A stretch of 64,000 bases of DNA from Acetobacteraceae bacterium (GCA_004843345.1 CP039460.1:387501-451500); one strand, 5' to 3'; shown: positions 1 through 9,255, counted from the first letter of the stretch. Notes: generated from the letters alone by a model not told the origin. Made by a program: numbers and translations.

Positions 1-420
1 AATCATCGGCATATAAATGGTGACACGGTCACCTTTTTTTACCCCATGTTTTTTCAACACATTGGATAAACGGCAAACATGCTCATAAAGCTCATTATAA
101 GTGATTTTTTTATCCATATAAGGATTATCGCCCTCCCAAATGAAGGCAACCTGATCCCCATGAGCGCTTAAATGGCGGTCAATACAGTTCCAAGCAACGT
201 TGGTAACACCGTCCTCAAACCATTTAATGGAAACTTTTCTAGAGAAAGAGGCATTTTTAACCTTTGTATAAGGCTTAAACCAATCGATAATTAAGCCATG
301 TTTATCCCAAAAATGATCTGGATTTTCGATACTCTCCTGATACCATTTTTCGTACACTTTTGCGTCAATTAACGCATTATTCTTAACAGATTTTAAAACC
401 GGATAAATTTTTGAGGGCAA
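1..420 (-). CDS. acs: Acetyl-coenzyme A synthetase, N-terminal part (cut by the window edge)
   Basis: This is the first 140 codons of an AMP-forming acetyl-CoA synthetase, which activates acetate with ATP and CoA in the cytoplasm. The translated segment follows the family N-terminus closely: a [16 protein letters not shown] block, then VSIKWFEDG, a NCIDRHL block, FIWEGD and finally [13 protein letters not shown]. The catalytic and AMP-binding core lies outside the window. The start is a TTG at 420, chosen because GAGGAGAGG lies just upstream and no better in-frame start gives the expected length. It is transcribed divergently from the oleate hydratase pseudogene. The family call is firm; propionyl-CoA synthetase is a less likely alternative. 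Confidence 0.9.
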   Translation of the reverse strand, partial: MPSKIYPVLKSVKNNALIDAKVYEKWYQESIENPDHFWDKHGLIIDWFKPYTKVKNASFSRKVSIKWFEDGVTNVAWNCIDRHLSAHGDQVAFIWEGDNPYMDKKITYNELYEHVCRLSNVLKKHGVKKGDRVTIYMPMI

Positions 421-739
421 GAGAAACCTCTCCTCTTAACAAATGAAAGCGATTGCCCTTGGAAATGAGGAGGGAACCTTTGCTGCAGCCAAAGGAAGAA
501 ACTCAATTTATCCCTCTCTTTTAGCATATCTCGTTTTCTTTAAAAATTAATTATTCCAAGACACATAAAAAAGCACATCTCCAAATGACCGCCTCTAAAA
601 ACATCAAAAATAAATTTTCAAAGCAATCACAAAAGCCCATTTTAAAAGTGTCTTTTTAATTGACTTTCCTCTTTGAGAAGCGCCCTAATTTTAGATGAAA
701 GTGCATCATATTTCTCCTGATACAAACGAGGATAGAGTT
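421..739. other. Divergent intergenic region between acs and the ohyA pseudogene
   Basis: This 319-base stretch has no credible gene. It holds the ribosome-binding site of acs (minus strand, about 425-434) and a small hairpin CCTTTG/CAAAGG at 477-495 that would lie in the acs leader. From 540 on the sequence is AT-rich. A weak plus-strand promoter candidate has TTGACT at 660-665 and an AT-rich -10 near 684-691. GAGG at 728-731 serves the ATG at 740. The roles are inferred from position. Confidence 0.5.
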
Positions 740-2644
740 ATGACAACACAGGATAAAAAAGCACTCCAGCTGGAATCTGGTTCTGTTTACAAGCACACCC
801 GCCCCACTTTTCCAAAACAAAACGTAGAATGGACGGGCAGTTCCTGGCCTGAAGCGAAAGCGCGAGAGGCTGCCCCTAATTCCCTTGCCAATACTTGGTT
901 TACCAGCCCCACAACGACACTCCCTCCGCCAGATCATGTTGGCGCTTATCAAAATAACCGCCCCGTTGTGCCAAAAGAAAATGCTGAGCGTAAAGCTTGG
1001 ATTGTTGGCGGTGGTATTGCTGGCTTCAAAGGCGAAAATATTGTCATTTTAGAAGATGAAAATTTTGTTGGAGGCGCTTTTGACGCTTTTGGCGATGCAA
1101 AAGAAGGCTACCGTGCCAGAGGAGGGCGTGAACTGACATGGAATCATCAGAATTTATGGGACATGTTCTCTACCATTCCTTCGCCAGAACTCCCCGGATA
1201 TAGCCTGTTAGATGAATTCCGCTTTACCAATGATTATGCCCAATCCTATTCTAAAGCCCGCCTTTTGCACCAAAAAGGCAAAATTCTGGACTTTTCCACT
1301 TTCAATCTAAATCCAGAGCAGAGAAAACGCTTTACCGAATTAGAAATGATGCCCATTGAAAAGGCTTATAGCCTTTCTATCGGAGATTTTTTTGACGAGA
1401 CCTTTTTTCAAACTAATTTTTGGCTGTTCTGGAAAACACAGTTTGGCTTTGGTGAAGAAAAACATCAAAGCCTTCTGCAATTAAAGCTCTATATGCACCG
1501 TTTCCCCGAGGGATTGCCTGGAATGAACAATCTCTCCTGTATGAAATCAAGTAAATATAATCAAAATGACAATTGGGTCAGCCCTATTTGGAAACATCTC
1601 TCTGAACAAGGGGGCAGCATACAGTGCCAAACGCTTGTGGAAGAGATTGTTTTTAAGAAAGATAAGTGCGCCGAAGGAGAAACCCTCACAGCCACTTCCC
1701 TGAAACTCAAACGGAATGGCAAATCAGAAGAAATTTCACTCTCTGAGAAAGATGTCGTTTTTGCGACAACAGGTTCCCATGTCGCCGGCACGGCCTAGGG
1801 AACAACAGATAAAGCACCTGTTACGCCTCAAAATCCTGAGAAGCAATGGGCTTTATGGCGCAACTTGGCAAAAGTGTCTCCTGTTTTTGGCAATCCAGAA
1901 ACAGCGTGTGGACAAACAGAAAATTCTGGCTGGATGACTTGGTGCGCTACCCTGCCGATGTCCAGTCCGCTTGTTCAGAAAATTTCAAAAGACTATGCCA
2001 TCAACCCGCCAGAATCAGGAGATGCTGTTACAGGTGGCATTGTCTCCATTATTGATTCAAACTGGACGATTTCTTTCATTGTAGAGCGTCAACCGACTTA
2101 CCTCAATCAACCTAAAGATGTCTGCGTTATCTGGGGCGACATTCTTAATATGAAAACGCAAGGAAACAAGATTTTCAAAACAGCCAATAAAAGCACAGGA
2201 AAAGAAATTCTTGAGGAATTGTGCTACCATCTTGGTCTTGAAGAATCGTTTGAGGCCATTGCCAAAGAGGCCATCGTCCATACTTCCTTTATGCCTTACG
2301 GCAAAGGCGATCGCCCCGATATCGTTCCTGATGGTGTGACAAATGTCGGACTTATCGGTCAATTTGTGCAAATGCAGAACGATGTTTCCTTCACTGTTGA
2401 AAGTTCGGTTAGAACAGGTCGGGCTGCTGTCTAGAAATTACTGGGGATCAGCAAGCAAGTTCCTGATATTTCACCAACACGCTACGATCTCAGAGTAGTC
2501 TTGCGTGCTGCACGGGCTTTAAATAATTATAAACCCAGTGAGCTTGAGCTTAAATTGGCAGCTTTTGTGAAAGGGACTTATTTCGAAAGTCTTCTCCCTC
2601 CAGACAAGCTGACAAAAGAAACCGAAGACCCAACTCAAGCCTGA
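740..2644 (+). pseudogene. ohyA: Oleate hydratase (MCRA family), decayed: two in-frame stops and two in-frame deletions
   Basis: The 635-codon frame reads as an FAD-dependent oleate hydratase from end to end, with the FAD motif WIVGGGIAG, RGGRE, YMHRF, SNW and GDRPDIVP blocks. Codon 353 (1796-1798) and codon 565 (2432-2434) are both TAG. At the second, the family has AVYKLLG-like sequence, so a Tyr codon probably became TAG; the first may also be a former Tyr. The Rossmann loop runs GGGIAG straight into FKGEN, so about 15 residues are missing near 1024. About 8 more are missing near 2276-2300, before the GDRP motif. The reading frame never shifts. ATG 740 has GAGG 9 bases upstream. Real genes here (2711, 29818) also end in TAG, so readthrough is unlikely. 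Family call firm; function almost certainly lost. Confidence 0.88.
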
Positions 2645-2670
2645 ACAGCATCGCAAAAAAAGCATAAAAC

Positions 2671-2705
2671 AATCCCCCTCTTACATTATTAGTAGGAGGG
2701 GGATT
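2671..2705 (-). terminator. Hairpin between the convergent ohyA pseudogene and the DUF885 gene
   Basis: AATCCCCCTCTTAC pairs with GTAGGAGGGGGATT over 14 positions (one G-T pair) around a 7-base loop. On the minus strand it is followed by TTTTATGCTTTTTTT, which makes it a good terminator for the DUF885 gene. It may also stop transcripts coming from the plus strand. Confidence 0.75.
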
Positions 2706-2710
2706 CTATC

Positions 2711-4453
2711 CTATTCCTCTGCAATCAAAGACATCGGAATTAAACCACTCGCAAGAATATGATCATGGAAAGCTTGTAATGAGAAATGATCGCCTAAACG
2801 CTTTTTCTCTTCATCCCGATATTGCTGGATTTGGATCTTTCCGAGCAAATAAGAATAATAGCCCGGATCAACTGTTCCCCTTCTTGCTTCTTTATAAGCC
2901 ATGCTGGGAGACTGATAGCAGGCATTTTGCATTAAATCGGTTGCTTCTTTCAAACTCATCTTCCCTGTATGCATTTTAAGAGAAGCCAAGAAACGGCAAT
3001 CCCGTAAAAGCGCATCTGTCGCCACCATTAAGCGATATTCTGGTTGGGTCGCATGAAAGCCCTCATCGAGCATCATCTGTTCCGTATAATGCGCCCAGCC
3101 TTCCGCTGTCGCATAAGAATTACCTTCCTTACGGGTCAATGACCATTCTGGATGGCTATGCAAATAAAGCCCTTGGACAAAATGTCCTGGCATTCCTTCA
3201 TGCACCGTAATATTTAGCATGGTTGATGTATTTAAGTCCTCCAAATCCTCCTGCTGTTTAAAAGGCGGATCTTTCGGATCAGGCGCTGTTACGTAATAAT
3301 AAGAGGTTTTAGCTTCTGCCTCGAAAGGCCCTGGCCAAGACATCGCAGCTGTAATCAAAGAACGCTCGAAAGGCAAAGTCGGCGTCACTTTTGGAAAGCT
3401 TTTATTCGGCAGGCTGGCAATATGGTGAGAAATCACAAAATCTTGCGTCTCCCGAAGCTGTTCCGCTGCGAGATTCAAAAGCTGGTCGCTCGCAACATGG
3501 TCTTTTCTAACCGTTGCAAAAGCTTCTGCTAAATTATTTGGAGAGATAGCTTTCTGCGCTTCTTTTAAGCTGGCTTGATCCTTTTGAAGCTGTTCTTCAC
3601 CCTGTTTAATCAGGGTTTCAATCGGCGTTGTTGTTAAATCACTTGCAAGTAAGGCTTCAAGATTTTTACGTCCTAAGACATACGTTCCAGAAGCTTTGAG
3701 AGATTCTACATGATTGCGGTATTTTTCAATCGCTTTGAGAGCGGATTTTGTTGAGGACTGGAGTTCCCTTTGAAGTTCTTCATTTTTTACCGAAGCAAAT
3801 GCGAGGGGCACATCCTTTTTAACAAAACTTTCTGCGCCATTAAGATTCTCTTTTGAAACCTCAATAAAAATTTCAGGCACTTGATCCAATTTTTTAGCAG
3901 CACTTTGGAAGAATTTTTTAAAAGCATATTCTCTGGCAATCACGTCCTGCATCCGTGTTTCCAAAGGTGCGAAATCACGGCTAATCAAACTATCCAAAGC
4001 AGATGTTGCAATCTGCGTATAAAAATCAGGATTATGGATTTGAGGCTGAATTTTTTCTAAGGAAAGAAGCTGTCCATCAATCGAGTGAATTAAAATCTGA
4101 CGGTCATTCTCTCTGATTTTATTGTCTTTTGGCAAACTAAGGTGCGTAAGCTGGCGGCGTACCGTTTTTAAATAAGCAACGGCTTTTTTATCGGCTTTTT
4201 CAGAGGAATCATCTAAAGCTGCGTCCAAATTTCGCCCCTCCATCGTATGAATACCGTCTGATGTCGCTGAAATCGGGCTTTGCAGCCAATGCCATTTAAA
4301 ATAATCTTTCTCAACTTGAGCAAAAGCATCTAATTGTTTTTGCGCCTTATCAGATGCTTGAGCCGTATTTGAAAGCCCCACACCACCAAATAAAATAAGC
4401 GCCAATGCGCTTGAAGACATCAAAGAGACCAGCCGTGGGGGAAAAAGCGCCAT
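2711..4453 (-). CDS. Secreted DUF885 family protein (putative metallopeptidase-like)
   Basis: A 580-residue exported protein of the DUF885 family, often annotated as a putative zinc peptidase; its substrate is unknown. It begins with a signal peptide (hydrophobic run, then a NTAQA-type cleavage site). The C-terminal half carries the family signatures HEGMPGHF, a likely metal-binding HExxxGH, and TAEGWAHYTE. The charged N-terminal half looks helical. A TTG at 4459 and the ATG at 4453 compete as starts; GAGG upstream is better spaced for the TTG, but the ATG is preferred as a codon. The gene ends in TAG. It stands alone, convergent with the ohyA pseudogene and divergent from the riboswitch operon. 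The family is confident, the activity inferred. Confidence 0.85.
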   Translation of the reverse strand: MALFPPRLVSLMSSSALALILFGGVGLSNTAQASDKAQKQLDAFAQVEKDYFKWHWLQSPISATSDGIHTMEGRNLDAALDDSSEKADKKAVAYLKTVRRQLTHLSLPKDNKIRENDRQILIHSIDGQLLSLEKIQPQIHNPDFYTQIATSALDSLISRDFAPLETRMQDVIAREYAFKKFFQSAAKKLDQVPEIFIEVSKENLNGAESFVKKDVPLAFASVKNEELQRELQSSTKSALKAIEKYRNHVESLKASGTYVLGRKNLEALLASDLTTTPIETLIKQGEEQLQKDQASLKEAQKAISPNNLAEAFATVRKDHVASDQLLNLAAEQLRETQDFVISHHIASLPNKSFPKVTPTLPFERSLITAAMSWPGPFEAEAKTSYYYVTAPDPKDPPFKQQEDLEDLNTSTMLNITVHEGMPGHFVQGLYLHSHPEWSLTRKEGNSYATAEGWAHYTEQMMLDEGFHATQPEYRLMVATDALLRDCRFLASLKMHTGKMSLKEATDLMQNACYQSPSMAYKEARRGTVDPGYYSYLLGKIQIQQYRDEEKKRLGDHFSLQAFHDHILASGLIPMSLIAEE

Positions 4454-4567
4454 AACCAAAAATACCTCATTTTAAAAAACAATGATCTATAATGGGCAAG
4501 AATGTCATAAAAAAGCAAGAAGCCTGACGATTTTGCACGCAAATGCAAAAAAGCAACGTTACAAGGC

Positions 4568-4597
4568 TGGACAAGTTAAAAATATCCTTATTAGAAT
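4568..4597 (+). promoter_or_regulatory. Candidate sigma-70 promoter of the TPP riboswitch operon
   Basis: TGGACA at 4568-4573 and TAGAAT at 4592-4597 are separated by 18 bases. Transcription would then start near 4604, at the 5' edge of the riboswitch. A separate TATAAT at 4488-4493 lacks a good -35 box. Inferred from motif and position only. Confidence 0.5.
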
Positions 4598-4605
4598 ACG
4601 CTTTT

Positions 4606-4697
4606 TCAATCCAAGGGGTGCCCTTTACGGGGCTGAGATGGCAATGCGCCAGACCCTTCGAACCTGATCTGGCTCATACCAGCGAAGGGATAGGATC
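4606..4697 (+). promoter_or_regulatory. TPP (thi-box) riboswitch
   Basis: This matches the thiamin pyrophosphate aptamer. GGGGTGCC is followed by the invariant CTGAGAT core (4633-4639), then ACCCTTCGAACCTGATCTGG and CTCATACCAGCGAAGGGA. The closing helix pairs ATCC (4609-4612) with GGAT (4693-4696). That 3' strand contains the AGGA Shine-Dalgarno of the receptor gene starting at 4701, so ligand binding should hide the ribosome-binding site. No terminator hairpin with a T-run lies between the aptamer and the start codon. Control is therefore most likely at translation initiation, repressing when TPP is plentiful. Confidence 0.96.
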
Positions 4698-4700
4698 TCT

Positions 4701-7121
4701 ATGCTTCTTGCCTTGTCAAAAAGGCGGTGGATTTTCATAACCGCTTTTTCTTTACTGCTCCATCCCGGCTTTGTCCTTGCCGATGAGGCCAAGTTCGCCT
4801 CCCCACCTTCTCAAAAAATAAGCAAAAAACACGTACAAAAACTCTCTGACAAAGCCCCTCCGCCAAAACCTGAACATTTCAAAATTTCGTCTCAGCACCG
4901 CACCATTTCAGCTGGTGCTGGTCTTATCGCCCCAGAAGAAGGCATGATGGAAAAAAGCACCTCCACAGAAGCCTATATCAAAACGCAAAGCCCTACGGCC
5001 AACGCTTTTCAACTGATTGAACTTCAACCCGGAGCAAATGTCTCCAGCTCTGATCAAGTAGGGATTTCATCACAAACAGATATTCAAGTACGCGGTATTT
5101 CTGGCTCTGACCTTGGTTATTTATTAGAAGGCATGCCTGTTGGCGACGCTGCCTATGGTGGCGGTTCACCTGCCCAATTCGCAGACAGTGAGAATTATCA
5201 ATCGATCACACTCAATCAAGAAGGTGGTGAAATTGAAGATCCGTTATTACAGGCTGCTGGCGGTGTCCTTTCGATGCATTATATCAATCCAGCGAGAAAG
5301 CCCAGTGTAAAAACAGGCTTTACCTATGGCAGTTGGAATACAGATAAAGAATTTATCCGAGTGGATACAGGTGTTCTTGGCGGCACGAAAATCCGAGCCT
5401 TTGGATCTTATTCCTACACACAGGCCAATCAATGGCGTGGCCCCGGGAGCAACACCCGAAACCATGTCGATTTTAAAGCCATTCGTCCCTTTGGAGATAA
5501 TGACAAAAATTCAGCCGCCGTTGTCATGTCTTTTAACCGCACCATCACTGGCTATTATCCAAAAGTTACCCAATCGCAATGGGAGCAGGAGGGAAAAAAT
5601 GCAGGGCTTCTTGCCCCTCATTTTGATCCAAATAATGATGTGGGCGGATCTAATTACTATGGATTAGACGAAGACCCCTACCAAGTTATTTACGCAGGTG
5701 CGCCCATTAACTGGCAATTTACAAAACACCTCACTTTTAAAGCTGAGCCTTATGGGCAGTATATTTTTGGAAATTCCCCTACAGGAGACCAGTTTATGAC
5801 AAGTGGAAATTACGCAGGCTATGACCAACCTCTTTCTGGAGATTTTCCAGCACCTGTCAATAATGGCGGCTATGGAACTTATCGGGACAACTGGTATCAA
5901 AAAACGACACGGGCAGGAGCAACCATTAGCATCAAGCATGATTTAAAATGGAATCATTTCACACTCGGCTACTGGTATGACCATGTCACTGACAGTGAGC
6001 AAATGAATTATGTGCCTGTAGAACAAAACGGCTATGCCCCCAATATTTGGGGTGATAATCCGTCAACAATGCTGCCACTTCCAGATGGGCAAGTTTGGAA
6101 CACTACCAACATGTATAGCGTTAAGCACACCAATGCCGCCTATATTGAAGATCAGCTTGATTTACCTTTTCGCATTCATCTCACAGGAGGCTTTAAAGAA
6201 GTCATTGAGAGCATAGACGCTCACAATCTTGTTTCTGGCCCTCAAAAATCAAGCCGAACCACTTACGCCATTCCCCTGCCTCGTGCTGGTCTTGTCTGGA
6301 AATTAAGCAATCATGATCAAATTTTTGCCAATGGCGTGACAAATTTCAGAACGCCTTCTGTCACCGCCTTTTACGATACCTATAATCTTACAAATTACGG
6401 TGATCCCACAGGATTAGGCGGTATCTCTGCGACAGGGGCGCAAAATCTTAAAAACGAGTATTCTATCAACGAAGAAATTGGCTGGCGGCATAAAGGACGC
6501 TACGTTGTGACCTCTCTTACCTTTTTTAATTATAATTTTACAAACCGCCTTATTACGAGCGTCAATGACCATAATATCAGCACAACGATCAATGCTGGCG
6601 GGCAAACCTCCCGAGGGGTCGATGGTGCGATTGGTTTCAAACCTATTCGGGGCTTCTCCCCTTATCTGAGTTTTGAATATTTAGATGCCGTTAATAACAG
6701 CGACATGGCGGTTGGTGGGACATATCTCCCCACCAAAGGGAAAAAAGCGATTGAATCCCCTGAATTTTCTGGAAGCATTGGACTACGTTATGACTGGCAC
6801 GGCTTTTTTGGCCTCATTACCGCCCATTATAAAGGCCCTCAATATTCAACTTTTATGAATGACCAGTCTATTCCAGGCTATGCAACCGCTAATTTATCTG
6901 TCGGCTATAAAGGAAAAGATTTTGGTCCTGTAAAAGCCCCAAGCTGGCAATTAAATTTCACCAATCTCTCAAACCAAACCTATTTATCAGGTGTCGGCAC
7001 ACCGACCCTAAATGCACAGGCTGTAAAAGCCATCAATGGCACGATTATCCAAGGGCAAGCCCCTAAATATTATATTGATGGCGGTTTTGGCGTTATCGGC
7101 AGTATGAGTGCTGGTTTTTAA
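4701..7121 (+). CDS. TonB-dependent outer-membrane receptor, probable thiamin-compound uptake
   Basis: An 806-residue receptor for active transport across the outer membrane. It starts with a signal peptide ending near FVLADEA. A plug domain follows (about residues 90-210, with TDIQVRGISG, LLEGMPVGD and a GGVLSMHYINPAR strand), then a 22-strand-type barrel ending in the expected terminal Phe (SAGF). The gene sits directly behind a TPP riboswitch and 30 bases ahead of a tenA homologue, so the cargo is likely thiamin, a phosphate ester or a breakdown product. TPP-regulated receptors of this kind are known from comparative genomics of thiamin regulons. The receptor family is certain; the substrate is inferred from regulation and neighbour. 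Confidence 0.92.
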   Translation: MLLALSKRRWIFITAFSLLLHPGFVLADEAKFASPPSQKISKKHVQKLSDKAPPPKPEHFKISSQHRTISAGAGLIAPEEGMMEKSTSTEAYIKTQSPTANAFQLIELQPGANVSSSDQVGISSQTDIQVRGISGSDLGYLLEGMPVGDAAYGGGSPAQFADSENYQSITLNQEGGEIEDPLLQAAGGVLSMHYINPARKPSVKTGFTYGSWNTDKEFIRVDTGVLGGTKIRAFGSYSYTQANQWRGPGSNTRNHVDFKAIRPFGDNDKNSAAVVMSFNRTITGYYPKVTQSQWEQEGKNAGLLAPHFDPNNDVGGSNYYGLDEDPYQVIYAGAPINWQFTKHLTFKAEPYGQYIFGNSPTGDQFMTSGNYAGYDQPLSGDFPAPVNNGGYGTYRDNWYQKTTRAGATISIKHDLKWNHFTLGYWYDHVTDSEQMNYVPVEQNGYAPNIWGDNPSTMLPLPDGQVWNTTNMYSVKHTNAAYIEDQLDLPFRIHLTGGFKEVIESIDAHNLVSGPQKSSRTTYAIPLPRAGLVWKLSNHDQIFANGVTNFRTPSVTAFYDTYNLTNYGDPTGLGGISATGAQNLKNEYSINEEIGWRHKGRYVVTSLTFFNYNFTNRLITSVNDHNISTTINAGGQTSRGVDGAIGFKPIRGFSPYLSFEYLDAVNNSDMAVGGTYLPTKGKKAIESPEFSGSIGLRYDWHGFFGLITAHYKGPQYSTFMNDQSIPGYATANLSVGYKGKDFGPVKAPSWQLNFTNLSNQTYLSGVGTPTLNAQAVKAINGTIIQGQAPKYYIDGGFGVIGSMSAGF

Positions 7122-7151
7122 AATACTTTTTCATGTTTTTAAGGAAAATTT

Positions 7152-7856
7152 ATGAAGTCTAAACTTTTTGCAACTCTTTTTTCTATCACCTTCTTACTTC
7201 CCAGTTTTTCTTTTGCCACTTCTCAACACCGTCCTTTTTCAGAAGAAGCATGGGAAAAAATTGCCCCTCTTTACGAAAAAATTCGCAACCATCCTTTTAA
7301 TCAAGAGCTTGAAAAAGGAACATTGGAGAAGAAGAAATTTGATTTTTATGCAGCACAGGACGCTTATTACCTGAAAAATTATGCCAAAAGCTTTGAACTT
7401 CTCGCTGCCAAACTGGAAAATCCAAAAGATGCGCAACTCGCTTTAGCATTCGCTAGCGACGCCCTTCAGGAACAAATAGATCAATGGCACAAAAAAACAG
7501 CGACACAGCCAGCACCAGCGACTCTTCTTTATACAAATTTTGAACTTAGCGTTGCGGCCTTAAAATCCCCGGAAGAAACAGCAGCAACTCTTCTCCCCTG
7601 CTTTTGGATTTATGCGGTCCTTGGAGATGAACTCAGCAAAAATGCCACTTCTCCCAATCCGTATGAAAATTGGCTCAAAGATTATGGCAACCCAAAATTC
7701 CACCAAGATAATGAGAAAATGAAGGCCCTAGTCAACCGCCTCGCTGAAAATGCCAGCCCTGCTTTGCGTCAAAAAATGCTGGAAGATTTCGTGATGACCT
7801 CAAAAATGGAACTTAATTTTTGGGATGCAGCCTATAAATTACAAGATTGGCCTTAA
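7152..7856 (+). CDS. tenA: Exported TenA/thiaminase II family protein
   Basis: A 234-residue TenA homologue that would hydrolyse thiamin or aminopyrimidine breakdown products to HMP. All five residues of the Bacillus TenA site can be placed: D70 (AQDAYYL), Y127, C150 (LLPCFWIY), Y178 (KDYGN) and E220 (MELNFWD). C150 puts it in the cysteine-containing TenA_C group. Unlike usual cytoplasmic TenA, it begins with a clear signal peptide: MKSK, a hydrophobic stretch, cleavage near SFA/TS at residue 22. It should therefore act in the periplasm. AAGGA precedes the ATG, and it is very probably co-transcribed with the riboswitch-controlled receptor. It overlaps the end of ymdB by 4 bases. Fold and motifs firm; location and substrate inferred. 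Confidence 0.9.
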   Translation: MKSKLFATLFSITFLLPSFSFATSQHRPFSEEAWEKIAPLYEKIRNHPFNQELEKGTLEKKKFDFYAAQDAYYLKNYAKSFELLAAKLENPKDAQLALAFASDALQEQIDQWHKKTATQPAPATLLYTNFELSVAALKSPEETAATLLPCFWIYAVLGDELSKNATSPNPYENWLKDYGNPKFHQDNEKMKALVNRLAENASPALRQKMLEDFVMTSKMELNFWDAAYKLQDWP

Positions 7857-8677
7857 TCTTTCCCTAGCCCTTCTGCCTGCATCAAATGCACTCCTTGGCG
7901 GAAAGGTTTTACAGAGAGAGCCAGCCCTGTTTTGTCGTCTGTTTCAATCATCACACCACAAACGCAAGCCTCTCCAGAAGCTGGCGCTAATTTTCCACCA
8001 GCAAAAGGATGGCGTGTTCTTAAAACAGCGCCTTCTTTTTGCATCCCGATAACACTTTCATAATCACCGCACATACCGGCATCAGTTTGATAAGCCGTTC
8101 CCCTTGGCAAAATCCGTGTATCTGCGGTCGGAATATGGGTATGCGTTCCAACAACCAAAGAAACCTGCCCATCAAACGCATTGCCGATTGAGAGTTTCTC
8201 ACTTGTTGCTTCGCCATGCACATCTAAAATAATAGCTTGAACCGCACGCCCCAATGGAAAACGGCTTAAAAGATTTTCAAGCGCTGCAAAGGGATCATCT
8301 GCGATCGGATTCATAAAAATCCGCCCAGCAACATTAATCACTAAAACCTTTTTGCCATTTGGCAAAGGCTTAATGCAAAATCCATTGCCTGGTGTGCTTT
8401 TCGGATAATTAAGCGGCCTCACCAGATACGGAAATTCATGAATAACAGGGATAATTTCCTTTCTGTCAAAAGCATGATTTCCGAGTGTGATACTATCCAC
8501 CCCAGCGTCAAAAAATTCTTTTGCAATCATTGGGCCTAAGCCAAAACCGTGGCTCGCATTCTCAGCATTCACCATAATGAAATCCAAACGATATTCTTGA
8601 CGCCATTTTGACAAATTTTGCAGAACCGCATCACGGCCAGAACGGCCAACGACATCGCCTAAAAAAAGAATTCTCAC
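7853..8677 (-). CDS. ymdB: YmdB-family metallophosphoesterase (TIGR00282)
   Basis: A 274-residue cytoplasmic calcineurin-like phosphoesterase; characterised relatives hydrolyse 2',3'-cyclic nucleotides. The metal-binding motifs are in order: LGDVVGRSGR at the start, VNAEN near residue 38, GNHAFD near 66 and the HGEATSEK and GTHTHIPTAD blocks. Length is normal. It lies 14 bases downstream of the 5-FCL gene, in the arrangement usual for alphaproteobacteria, and its 3' end overlaps convergent tenA by 4 bases. The family is certain, the cellular role only partly understood. Confidence 0.93.
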   Translation of the reverse strand: MRILFLGDVVGRSGRDAVLQNLSKWRQEYRLDFIMVNAENASHGFGLGPMIAKEFFDAGVDSITLGNHAFDRKEIIPVIHEFPYLVRPLNYPKSTPGNGFCIKPLPNGKKVLVINVAGRIFMNPIADDPFAALENLLSRFPLGRAVQAIILDVHGEATSEKLSIGNAFDGQVSLVVGTHTHIPTADTRILPRGTAYQTDAGMCGDYESVIGMQKEGAVLRTRHPFAGGKLAPASGEACVCGVMIETDDKTGLALSVKPFRQGVHLMQAEGLGKD

Positions 8678-8691
8678 GCTATCTTATTTCC

Positions 8692-9255
8692 TTATATTTT
8701 ATCATTGCGAGCAGGAAATGTGATAATCCCCTTTTCTGTACAAAGCCCGTCCAGTCTTTGATCATGTACCTGGCAATCTAAAGCCTCACTGTGCTGTAAT
8801 GTAAAACCATAACCTAACCGAAATATTTTTGGATATTTTGCCAAGAATCTATCATAAAAGCCTCCCCCATACCCTATCCTGTTCCCTTGAGAATCATATC
8901 CCAAAAGCGGCACAATAACCCCTTCTAATTTATAAGATTCATCCCTCTCTCCTTGTGGATGCCATGTTCCAAAAGGGCCTTCTTCCATCTTACAATGAGG
9001 ATGCCAGGTCTTAAAAAAAAGCTGGGATGTTTCAGGAAATGTTTGGGGCAAAAAAATCTCAAACCCTTTTTCAAACAGAGCGTAACAAAGTGGACGCAAG
9101 TCAGCCTCTCCCCTTATCGGCCAAACCAAGCCCCATTTTTTTCTTTGGGAATGAAGACAAAAATCAAATAAAAAATGTCGTAAAGCAACTTCATTCTCAG
9201 AAGAAAGCGCCTTCACACGCTGTTCCTTCAAATAAGAACGCAGAGAAACCAACAT
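8692..9255 (-). CDS. 5-formyltetrahydrofolate cyclo-ligase
   Basis: A 187-residue enzyme that converts 5-formyl-THF to 5,10-methenyl-THF with ATP, returning the folate to one-carbon metabolism. It has the early WPIRGEADLRPL block and the diagnostic C-terminal substrate/ATP segment VPLLGYDSQGNRIGYGGGFYDRF. The basic N-terminus (SLRSYLKEQRVKAL) is typical. It lies directly downstream of 6S RNA and upstream of ymdB; the link between 6S RNA and this gene is widespread in proteobacteria (ssrS-ygfA in Escherichia coli). Expression may come from read-through of the 6S transcript. Confidence 0.93.
   Translation of the reverse strand: MLVSLRSYLKEQRVKALSSENEVALRHFLFDFCLHSQRKKWGLVWPIRGEADLRPLCYALFEKGFEIFLPQTFPETSQLFFKTWHPHCKMEEGPFGTWHPQGERDESYKLEGVIVPLLGYDSQGNRIGYGGGFYDRFLAKYPKIFRLGYGFTLQHSEALDCQVHDQRLDGLCTEKGIITFPARNDKI

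Noticed and set aside
477-495. Hairpin CCTTTG/CAAAGG as a terminator or operator.
   Set aside because: It has only 6 bp of stem and no T-run, so it is listed only within the intergenic entry.
656-952. Minus-strand frame of 98 codons opposite the ohyA start.
   Set aside because: It is the shadow of the oleate hydratase frame and has no family pattern.
740-2644. TAG readthrough or amber recoding in the oleate hydratase gene.
   Set aside because: TAG is the normal stop of other genes here (ends at 2711 and 29818), and the same gene has lost residues in two conserved places, so decay explains it better.
4482-4667. Short plus-strand frames in the leader before the TonB receptor.
   Set aside because: They run through the TPP aptamer, whose conserved bases explain the sequence.
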